Below, piece after piece: positions 7,754-14,098 of a DNA stretch of 15,813 bases. A program made the position numbers and the translations under genes. The notes beneath the pieces are model-generated. The model did not search any database, was not told the origin of the DNA, and saw nothing but the letters and a program-made list of their open reading frames with translations. The first letter of the stretch is position 1, and every line of letters begins with the position of its first letter. The stretch is from Clostridiaceae bacterium (GTDB taxonomy: Bacteria; Bacillota; Clostridia; Saccharofermentanales; DTU023), in NCBI GenBank assembly GCA_012798865.1, contig JAAZMK010000017.1, forward strand, positions 1-15,813. The letters are read 5' to 3'.

Positions 7754-8235
7754 TATGATTCCTCGCAGTCATTCAAGTATCCGGCGCGCTCACTGCACGT
7801 ATTCAACGGATTCACATTTGGCTCAACGCGAGTACATTCATTTTTTTCAATACTTCCAAGAACAGCGTTAATAAAAGGTCGCGAATTATCGTCGCCGTAA
7901 CGGTTTGCCAATATCACTGCCTCAGAGATGGCAATTTCAACAGGTACTCTCGTATCGAAAAGAAGTTCCAGAACGGCAACTCGGAGAATAGCAAGATCAA
8001 GTAATGATTGTCGATCCAAAGTCCAACCGCGGAGATATTTCGCAATAATGTCGTCTATCGTTTCCTTATTCTCAATAACACCGTCAACAAGAAAGTCAAA
8101 ATATGCACGGTCATCCGAATTTTCAATTGGGTATTGAGAAAGAAAAACCTCCTTGAGTTTATGAACGTTGCCATCGCGGACTTCGATTTGATAAAGGAGC
8201 ATGATGGATTTTTCGCGTACGCTGTGTCGGCTCAT
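7753..8235 (-). CDS. nusB: Transcription antitermination factor NusB
   Basis: NusB binds boxA RNA together with S10 (NusE) and prevents premature termination in rRNA operons. The 160-residue all-helical protein begins with SRHSVREKSIMLLYQIEV, the conserved R-E-x-x-x-x-L-Y pattern. It carries the diagnostic block VPVEIAISEAVILANRYG followed by DDNSRPFINAVLGSI. Family members usually end about there. This one has an additional tail of roughly 28 residues with two cysteines and no recognisable domain, translated up to the xseA start. AGGGA lies 9 nt before the ATG. It follows the DUF2273 gene after 15 nt. Confidence 0.95.
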   Translation of the reverse strand: MSRHSVREKSIMLLYQIEVRDGNVHKLKEVFLSQYPIENSDDRAYFDFLVDGVIENKETIDDIIAKYLRGWTLDRQSLLDLAILRVAVLELLFDTRVPVEIAISEAVILANRYGDDNSRPFINAVLGSIEKNECTRVEPNVNPLNTCSERAGYLNDCEES

Positions 8236-8250
8236 AACAACCGTTCCCTA

Positions 8251-8496
8251 CTAGCGAAACATGCCCGGCGGAAAAATCTTATCAATCAACTTCTTGAAGG
8301 CGTCGCGATCGCGAAAGTAACGAACGCCAATGTAATAACCTGCCCCAGATAGAGCTAATATAAAAAGCAATCTCCAAAACCCGAACAGGACCCAAAGCAG
8401 GGCAACGCTCAAACCGACCATAAATCCGATCAAACCGGGAGAAAGTCGTTGTCGCTCTTCGCGCACCTGTCGGCGTTGAGAATCGTGCTTATTCAT
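8251..8496 (-). CDS. DUF2273 small membrane protein
   Basis: An 81-residue protein with a charged N-terminus (1-19), two closely spaced hydrophobic segments (about 21-38 and 41-57) and a C-terminal basic/PPG tail. This layout, with PGLIGFMVGLSVALLWVLFG and YYIGVRYFRDRD, matches DUF2273 proteins, which are nearly always encoded beside amaP and Asp23 proteins in Bacillota. It is probably an inner-membrane component of the alkaline shock/envelope stress complex, but no biochemical role is established. The start ATG is 6 nt after the amaP stop, with only a weak GGAG at a long spacing, so translation may be coupled to amaP. Confidence 0.85.
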   Translation of the reverse strand: MNKHDSQRRQVREERQRLSPGLIGFMVGLSVALLWVLFGFWRLLFILALSGAGYYIGVRYFRDRDAFKKLIDKIFPPGMFR

Positions 8497-8502
8497 AAGA
8501 CA

Positions 8503-9054
8503 TTATCGCTCCACGCGAGGCGAAATGGCCTCAACCTTACTCACGCGCACCTGGACGTCGCCAACTTCAATGCCCGTATATTTCTCAATATCCTTTTTGA
8601 CGCGTTCCTGTACGCGCGCCATCATCATCGGAATCTCTACATCGGGAAATGCTTGCACAATCAATTTTACGGACAACGCCCCGCCTCTACTCGGAGAAAC
8701 GCGCGCTTTCGCCGTTTTGACACCGGACTGCGAAATTTTTGCGGCATTTAAGGCAATGTTCTCAATCGCTTCAACACCGATTTCAATATGCCCGATCTCA
8801 TTTGAACGAATACGCGTCTTAGCGAGTCGCCCGGTCATGACGGATACAATTAACGTGATTGTTGAAATAATAAACCCCGCAAAACCTATAACAAGCGCAA
8901 CTGTTCTGCTCGATTGCCTTTGCGCAATATTCAGGATCATCGAAACAACGCCCGACAAAATATCCTTACTCGCCATCATCAAAATCGTTACGAGAAATAT
9001 GACAGCCAGCACAAAAGAAAAAACGATCAGGATGAAGCGAACCCAACGATTCAT
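8503..9054 (-). CDS. amaP: Alkaline shock membrane anchor AmaP
   Basis: AmaP anchors Asp23 to the cytoplasmic membrane in Staphylococcus aureus; homologues in clostridia sit beside Asp23 genes. The 183-residue protein has two transmembrane helices (about 6-28 and 52-73) and a cytoplasmic C-terminal domain. The end of that domain, ERVKKDIEKYTG (150-161), closely mirrors ERVKRDVERYTG in the neighbouring Asp23 protein, which shows the shared Asp23-like fold. The start ATG overlaps the Asp23 TGA in an ATGA. GGAGG at 9062-9066, inside the end of the Asp23 gene, lies 7 nt before it, so coupled and efficient translation is expected. Confidence 0.9.
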   Translation of the reverse strand: MNRWVRFILIVFSFVLAVIFLVTILMMASKDILSGVVSMILNIAQRQSSRTVALVIGFAGFIISTITLIVSVMTGRLAKTRIRSNEIGHIEIGVEAIENIALNAAKISQSGVKTAKARVSPSRGGALSVKLIVQAFPDVEIPMMMARVQERVKKDIEKYTGIEVGDVQVRVSKVEAISPRVER

Positions 9055-9473
9055 AGATATTCCTCCGGATTAATTAGTTTGCCGATCTCAATATTGCCGG
9101 CATCTTCGCTTTCGATGACGCGCATGACGTGAACGTTCACGGCATCGACATTGAGTCCCGTATACCTCTCAACATCCCGTTTGACGCGCTCTTGAACGGA
9201 CCAAGCCACTTCAGGCATGACATATCCAAATAAAACATCGAGATACACAGTAATGATCACATCATCGGAAGCTTCTCCGCGAAAAGAAACACGCACGCCT
9301 TGACCTTGCTGCTCCAGACCGAACGCCTCCTTGAGAGTTGTAATCGCACCTTTGCTCAGCGCACTTACACCCTCCGTGTGAAGAGCCGCTTCCGCCGCGT
9401 ATTGGGCGATGAAGCCCTGCGACATCGTCCGTTCACCTTTAATCGAAAATTGTCGGCTCTCACCCTCCAGCAT
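9051..9473 (-). CDS. asp23: Asp23/Gls24 family envelope stress protein
   Basis: A 140-residue cytoplasmic protein of the Asp23 family, which forms membrane-associated assemblies through AmaP and responds to envelope stress. Landmarks are GFIAQYAAEAALHTEGVSAL (20-39), which matches the helix after the first strand, DVIITVYLDVLFGY (71-84), and VQERVKRDVERYTGLNVDAV (93-112). An internal ATG (Met17) could start the protein, but it would remove the first beta strand. The ATG at 9473 is preferred: it overlaps the efp TGA (TGATG) and has GGAG 8 nt upstream. Sitting directly after efp, it should be made at a rate tied to EF-P. Many clostridia place spoIIIA and accBC genes between these two; none is here. 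Confidence 0.92.
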   Translation of the reverse strand: MLEGESRQFSIKGERTMSQGFIAQYAAEAALHTEGVSALSKGAITTLKEAFGLEQQGQGVRVSFRGEASDDVIITVYLDVLFGYVMPEVAWSVQERVKRDVERYTGLNVDAVNVHVMRVIESEDAGNIEIGKLINPEEYL

Positions 9474-10030
9474 CAGGCACGCTCCAAATACGCTCCCGTA
9501 CGCGTGTCAATCCTTACCACTTCGTTCTGACTAATAAAAAGTGGTACGCGGATGACAGCACCTGTTTCAAGCGTTGCATTCTTTGTTGCGCTCTGTGCCG
9601 TATCACCGCGGACTGCCGGCTCACAGTCAACAATCTCAAGTTCAACTATATTGGGAAGCTCGACGCTCAGTATTTCATTTTCCCATGACTGGATACGGAC
9701 GGACATTCCCTCTTTCATAAAAGGCAACGCATGCTCAAGTCTATCTTTTCCGATCGGGATCTGTTCGTATGTCTCCTGATCCATAAAAAAGTACAGCTCG
9801 CCGTCTGCGTAGATATACGACATATCGCGGATACTTAAAGAAGCAAGCGGGTATTTATCAGATGGGTTAAAGCTAGATTGAACTACGCTTCCCGTTTGTA
9901 GATTTTTATACTTGACGCGGACAAAAGCGGAACCTTTTCCCGGTTTTACGTGCTGAAACTCAACGACCTGACAAGGTTGTCCATCCATGACAAAGGTTGT
10001 TCCATTTCGAAAATCTCCCGCACTAATCAT
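9473..10030 (-). CDS. efp: Translation elongation factor P
   Basis: EF-P binds between the ribosomal P and E sites and rescues stalling at polyproline stretches. The 185-residue protein has the three-domain length. The domain I loop is KPGKGSA with Lys32 at the tip, the position that is modified in EF-P. The modifying system cannot be seen here: no epmA/epmB or ymfI-like gene is in the window. Domain III shows NATLETGAVIRVPLFISQNE and ends with VVRIDTRTGAYLERA, both highly conserved. The ATG at 10030 has GGAGG 5 nt upstream (10036-10040). It is the first gene of the minus-strand run, behind a plausible promoter at 10076-10104. Confidence 0.98.
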   Translation of the reverse strand: MISAGDFRNGTTFVMDGQPCQVVEFQHVKPGKGSAFVRVKYKNLQTGSVVQSSFNPSDKYPLASLSIRDMSYIYADGELYFFMDQETYEQIPIGKDRLEHALPFMKEGMSVRIQSWENEILSVELPNIVELEIVDCEPAVRGDTAQSATKNATLETGAVIRVPLFISQNEVVRIDTRTGAYLERA

Positions 10031-10248
10031 ATAAACCTCCAGCGTTCAGTAGCTTATGCATACGATGTTATCGCTATTTTACGGGAAAGAGCGTGCGCGG
10101 GCAACTGTTAAACATTCACATCGTATACATCGGTGTCGTCTTCAAACCATATATGGTATTTTATTCGCTGAATGGTAGAGTATGTATGAGCCGGAACATG
10201 ATGAACTTTAGGCGGCATGATTGTAAAGATACATAGGTAGTTACGCAA
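10031..10248. promoter_or_regulatory. Divergent efp/yqeG control region with repeated ACATCG elements
   Basis: This 218-nt spacer separates the minus-strand operon from the plus-strand yqeG. ATGCATACGATGT (10056-10068) and ACATCGTATACAT (10118-10130) form an inverted pair matching at 12 of 13 positions. They lie on either side of the efp promoter: one just downstream of the -10, the other about 14 nt upstream of the -35. A third ACATCG (10127-10132) overlaps the second copy with a 9-bp period. A 12-bp perfect palindrome, ACCATATATGGT, is at 10146-10157. No good promoter for yqeG could be picked. The repeats may be operator sites; the regulator is unknown. Confidence 0.4.
10076..10104 (-). promoter_or_regulatory. 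Probable SigA-type promoter of the efp operon
   Basis: On the minus strand TTGCCC (plus 10099-10104) and TAAAAT (plus 10076-10081) are separated by 17 nt, with matches of 4/6 and 5/6 to consensus. Transcription would start near 10069, giving a leader of about 40 nt to the efp ATG. The predicted start falls inside the lower copy of the ACATCGTAT repeat. Support is by consensus and position only. Confidence 0.55.
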
Positions 10249-10827
10249 ATGAAACAACACAAGATCAAAAAGAGTCGTGGACTTTCAGAGTGGATACGCG
10301 TTCGATTTTTCCCTGATCGGATTGTTTCCACTCCGGCGGTAATTGATTTTGAAGCATTGGCTACACAGGGGTTTCGCATCGTCCTTGTCGATATTGATAA
10401 CACGATCGCCTTACATGGTTCAACGACGGCAGACACCTTCGCTAAGAAACTCATCGAGCGTATTAAAAGTGCAGGTCTATGCCCCGTGATCGTTTCAAAT
10501 GCCGGTATTGAACGTGCACGCTCCTATGCCGATTCGCTTGGCATCTCCTTCATCGCACATGCCAGAAAACCGGGTATTGACAGTATTTGCCGCGATCTGG
10601 CTCAACGCGGCTGTCCGCGTGAAAACGCTCTAGTGATTGGAGATCAGCTACTTACAGACGTTTGGTCTGCCAGGCGCGCAGGAATCCCCGTCGTCCTCAC
10701 AGCAAAACGTTCGCCTAAAGAGTTATTCACCGTGCGCATAAAGAGGCTGCTCGAATCAATTCTCATTAAGTTGGGGGGACGCTCACACTGGGATGATTTG
10801 AAAGGAGAGTGTCATGATCGTATGTAA
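10249..10827 (+). CDS. yqeG: YqeG-family HAD superfamily phosphatase (IIIA)
   Basis: A 192-residue cytoplasmic HAD phosphatase. The aspartate nucleophile motif is VDIDNT (47-52; Asp48 and Asp50), motif II is VSNA (82-85), motif III lysine is in ARKPG (105-109), and the acidic motif is GDQLLTD (131-137), which is characteristic of YqeG. The N-terminal part, FFPDRIVSTPAVIDFEAL, also fits. The natural substrate is not established for this family. The chosen ATG has only a poor upstream AGGT at long spacing, so initiation may be weak. The gene overlaps the aspartate kinase start by 14 bp, giving a two-gene operon. In other Bacillota yqeG usually precedes yqeH/aroE-type genes, so this partnership is different. 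Confidence 0.93.
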   Translation: MKQHKIKKSRGLSEWIRVRFFPDRIVSTPAVIDFEALATQGFRIVLVDIDNTIALHGSTTADTFAKKLIERIKSAGLCPVIVSNAGIERARSYADSLGISFIAHARKPGIDSICRDLAQRGCPRENALVIGDQLLTDVWSARRAGIPVVLTAKRSPKELFTVRIKRLLESILIKLGGRSHWDDLKGECHDRM

Positions 10828-12196
10828 ATTTGGCGGTTCATCGCTCTCAGATGCGTCACAAATTAAACGGGCGTGCGATCTTGTATTGGAAAATCCTGAT
10901 AGAAAGATAATGGTCGTCTCGGCACCCGGAGTCCGTAATAATGTTTTTCCTGACCGAAAGGTTACCGATGTCTTGTTATCAATTATTAAGGAAAGTGAGT
11001 CAGGACGTGATGGTCTTGAGGATCGTCGCTTGATTGCGGAACGCCTTCACGACATCGCGGGAGGTCTCGGATTGTCCGAAACCATTGCGACTGAATTATC
11101 TCTCGAAATTGATCGCTTAGTTTCACAACTCGATCCGCAACGTCGGTCGACACGTGACGCTCTCATTGCTATGGGCGAAGTGTCATCGGCGCGACTTATC
11201 GCAGCATATCTTCAAAAGGAAGGGCATCGCGCCCGCTATATCGATCCGCGCCAAGCGGGGCTAAAGCTTATCTACCGCGCAGGAGTTACGGAGATTCTTC
11301 CGGAAACATACGATAATCTCGCACCCCTAGCTCTGACCGATGAAATCATCGTATTCCCCGGCTTTTTCGGCGTGACACCGGAAGGCGATACGATCACTTT
11401 CTCGCGCGGAGGATCGGACATTACGGGTGCCGTTCTTGCGGCGGCCGTTCATGCAAGGCTTTATGAGAATTGGACCGATCGCGATAGCGTTCTCGCCGTC
11501 AACCCAGAACTTATCGAAGATGCCGTACCCCTCACCGAGATGAGCTACCGTGAAATGCGCGAGCTTGCCTATATAGGCTTTTCCATCATTCATCATGAAG
11601 CACTTGAGCCCGTGATGAGACTGAATATCCCTATCCATATACGCAACGCGAATGACCCCTCTTCACCCGGCACACGTATCATCGCTGAACGAACGCACAT
11701 AGACCGTATTATTACAGGCATTGCGGCTGCAGACAATTTCTGTTCCGTCAATATGAGGCGCATTCTAATCAATCAGGAAATTGGTATACTCAGCCGAATC
11801 CTCGCTATTTTCGCAGAGCTAGGGATCAATGTTCATCATGTTCCGACCGGAATCGATTCCGTCAGCATTGTGGTAAGGGAAGAACAGTTCCCGTTGGAAA
11901 TCGAACTCGCGCTTCGCCAGAGACTCGAACGTGAACTCGATCTCACTCAGGTTACCGTCGTACGACAGCTTTCGATCATTATGCTTGTCGGAGAGGGCAT
12001 CCGCGATACGGTCGGCGTTATGGCACGTGCCACAACGGCTATGGCAAAGGAACAGATTAGCGTTGAGATGGTCGTGCTTGACTATTTTGAGATCAGCATG
12101 CTGTTTCTCATGAGACACTATGAGAAACAGCGTGCCGTTTCCGCCTTGTATCGTGAGTTCTTTGAGAATGAACCTTCGCTCCCAATAAATCCTTAG
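10814..12196 (+). CDS. lysC: Aspartate kinase, monofunctional (ThrA/YclM-like)
   Basis: Aspartate kinase phosphorylates aspartate, the first step toward lysine, methionine, threonine and diaminopimelate. The 460-residue protein starts with KFGGSS (5-10) and has FSRGGSDITGA (196-206), ENWTDRDSVLAVNP (218-231) and YREMRELAYIGFSIIHHEAL (245-264). Two C-terminal ACT domains (about 300-375 and 385-450) are expected to bind an end-product amino acid. GIAAADNFCSVNM and LSIIMLVGEGI mark their first strands. The layout resembles the thrA/yclM-type class rather than the alpha/beta LysC class with an internal start. The nucleotide-site sequence TDRD differs from the common TDVDG. AAAGGAG at 10801-10807 gives a strong ribosome site inside the end of yqeG. 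The stop is 23 nt from the converging gene's stop, with no terminator between. Which end product inhibits it cannot be read. Confidence 0.94.
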   Translation: MIVCKFGGSSLSDASQIKRACDLVLENPDRKIMVVSAPGVRNNVFPDRKVTDVLLSIIKESESGRDGLEDRRLIAERLHDIAGGLGLSETIATELSLEIDRLVSQLDPQRRSTRDALIAMGEVSSARLIAAYLQKEGHRARYIDPRQAGLKLIYRAGVTEILPETYDNLAPLALTDEIIVFPGFFGVTPEGDTITFSRGGSDITGAVLAAAVHARLYENWTDRDSVLAVNPELIEDAVPLTEMSYREMRELAYIGFSIIHHEALEPVMRLNIPIHIRNANDPSSPGTRIIAERTHIDRIITGIAAADNFCSVNMRRILINQEIGILSRILAIFAELGINVHHVPTGIDSVSIVVREEQFPLEIELALRQRLERELDLTQVTVVRQLSIIMLVGEGIRDTVGVMARATTAMAKEQISVEMVVLDYFEISMLFLMRHYEKQRAVSALYREFFENEPSLPINP

Positions 12197-12219
12197 GAAC
12201 GTCGGGTGAATAGCAATAC

Positions 12220-14097
12220 CTACGGTCTGTTGACGCGATCAATAACATCTCCGGCATTAAAAAACCTTTTAACCCCGCTCTCGCGCGGGTTGCGTAGCGC
12301 CCGTCCCGATATGAGCGTCTTAGAGACATAAATGTAGCCTTTCGCTTGTTTGCTGTAGATCGACGTTCCATAACCGCTTAATACGGAGTACCCGCTCTCT
12401 GCCAACAGAGCTGTCTTCTCATTGTCGAATTCGACATGAATACCGAACGGATGGTGCAATATATTCATCTTTCCTGTTATGGGCACGACTGATGCTTCAA
12501 CCTTTGCGATATCGTCAGCGATCGATTGCAAAGATGCGCGATCCATTGCCAAACGCGAGTAAGATCCGTTCGCAATTCTCCAATTTCGCGATGCAAGCAT
12601 CAAAAGTAAGGCTTTAACTTTTGCTCGGTTCACGTCAAAATCGGTTTCTACGTCTCGCAGTGTTTCGAAACCGCAATCGCTTGCATCATCGCGCCAATGG
12701 CGATCCTGCTCCTCTGTCAAGGGATAACCGAACAGCCCATTCATCGCAACGACCGATATTGTCCCTGTCGCACCATTGAAAGAAAAATCGGGGTGAACTT
12801 CAATAAAGTCCTCTACGACGCCAATCGCGGAAAAAAGTCTGTCCGCGCGCTCCGTTCCATCGCGATCTCGAACGACACCGACGATTCTCCCTTCATTGTC
12901 AAGGTCGAGACGGGCGGCAATGCCGCTTTCCACTCTTGCCTCGGATGAGAAAAAATCGTCAAGCACGAGACAAAGAGGTTTTTTTCCTTCCGGGCACGGA
13001 ACAGATCGTGCGCGACCATCGTCGGAGACAAACGATCGTCCATCAACAAGAACATAGTCGCGATCATACAAACTTTCCAGAATGAGTTGCAATTCAGTAA
13101 TTAATAGAAGGTCGCGGTCAGCGGAAGCCTCAAAGCGATCGCCGTCAAACGCCCGATCATGATCGGCAATGAGCGGCTTAATCGCAATATGCTCGACAGG
13201 GCCATTCCAGTAACGAATCTCAGCGGGAGTTTTTTCCGCACAGATCTCTTCAAAATGACGCAATTCCGTATCTTCTGGAAACCAACCGTCCATTTTTTTT
13301 ATTTTGAGCAATGCATCGTAAGTTCTGTATTGTTCGACATCCGTGCGAATTAAAGGCATCTGCTCGTCGTAATACGATTGACGCGCTTTTGCCATTCTTT
13401 CTTCAAGGTACTTCAATACATGATCAATATCCTTCGCTTCTGGAGTCGTCAACAGCTTGCGAAGACTCTCAGCCTCACTGTAATAGGCGTACTCTCTCGC
13501 CGCTTTATTCGCACTTTCAAGATTTTCCCTGACCTGGCGGAGAGACTCGGTCTTTTCAAGCACTTGACTGTACTCTTGCGAAAAAATGGGGACGCGCGCT
13601 ATCTGACCCATAAATGAGAGGTAAACATTCTCTTCTATTTCTCCGAAGAGATACAGATGTGTCTTATCCTCTATGTAGTTCGTCATGGCAGCGCCGGCGA
13701 TTGCGGCGTCAAGTTCGATGCGTATGAGGTCCTCGTTGGAAAGCAACTCACCATGAAAAGCGCGAGTAAGAAGTTCTTCCGAACGTTGTTTTATATCGGA
13801 TTCGATGCGCTCGGTCAGTTCGTCCGCCTCTTTGAGAAGCGATCGTATCCTTTTGCTGTGTGAGCGACCACTGAGCTCCGATCGTTTCAAGCGCGTTTCG
13901 TTGTATATATCATAGATTCGCGAATCGTCGCTCTTCCGCAATGCTTTCTCGTAGTCCGAAAGGTGAAAAGGTAAATTAGGACGCGTTGCTTTCACGACAA
14001 TAAGGACGATCAACAGCAACGCGACGACCGCGATGAATACGAAGATCGGAAAACGCCGTGGCAATCTTCCCTTTCTTATCGGTTCTACGAAAGGCAT
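12220..14097 (-). CDS. Membrane-anchored polysaccharide deacetylase-like protein, probably inactive
   Basis: A 625-residue protein with a short basic N-terminus, one transmembrane helix (about 16-36) and a large region predicted outside the membrane. Residues 45-290 are charged and helix-rich with coiled-coil character and hold no domain I recognise. From about 302 (IAIKPLIADHDRAFDGDRF) to the end it follows the layout of a clostridial NodB/CE4-like family. It has LILESLYDRDYVLVD, then EGKKPLCLVLDD with the catalytic-type pair Asp380-Asp381. VEDFIEVHPDFSFNGATGTI (428-447), NGLFGY (453-458), the HHPFG loop (548-552) and a terminal FFNAGDVIDRVNRP complete it. Where the family has a His-Ser-x-x-His metal motif, this one reads GSYSRL (511-516), so both histidines appear lost. 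It begins one base after the topoisomerase stop and has no good Shine-Dalgarno. A role in cell-wall carbohydrate binding rather than hydrolysis is inference. Confidence 0.75.
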   Translation of the reverse strand: MPFVEPIRKGRLPRRFPIFVFIAVVALLLIVLIVVKATRPNLPFHLSDYEKALRKSDDSRIYDIYNETRLKRSELSGRSHSKRIRSLLKEADELTERIESDIKQRSEELLTRAFHGELLSNEDLIRIELDAAIAGAAMTNYIEDKTHLYLFGEIEENVYLSFMGQIARVPIFSQEYSQVLEKTESLRQVRENLESANKAAREYAYYSEAESLRKLLTTPEAKDIDHVLKYLEERMAKARQSYYDEQMPLIRTDVEQYRTYDALLKIKKMDGWFPEDTELRHFEEICAEKTPAEIRYWNGPVEHIAIKPLIADHDRAFDGDRFEASADRDLLLITELQLILESLYDRDYVLVDGRSFVSDDGRARSVPCPEGKKPLCLVLDDFFSSEARVESGIAARLDLDNEGRIVGVVRDRDGTERADRLFSAIGVVEDFIEVHPDFSFNGATGTISVVAMNGLFGYPLTEEQDRHWRDDASDCGFETLRDVETDFDVNRAKVKALLLMLASRNWRIANGSYSRLAMDRASLQSIADDIAKVEASVVPITGKMNILHHPFGIHVEFDNEKTALLAESGYSVLSGYGTSIYSKQAKGYIYVSKTLISGRALRNPRESGVKRFFNAGDVIDRVNRP

Positions 14098-14098
14098 C

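Noticed and set aside
8525..9073. A 182-codon plus-strand open frame opposite amaP
   Set aside because: It mirrors the coding frame of amaP, has no ribosome site or family motif, and amaP is well supported.
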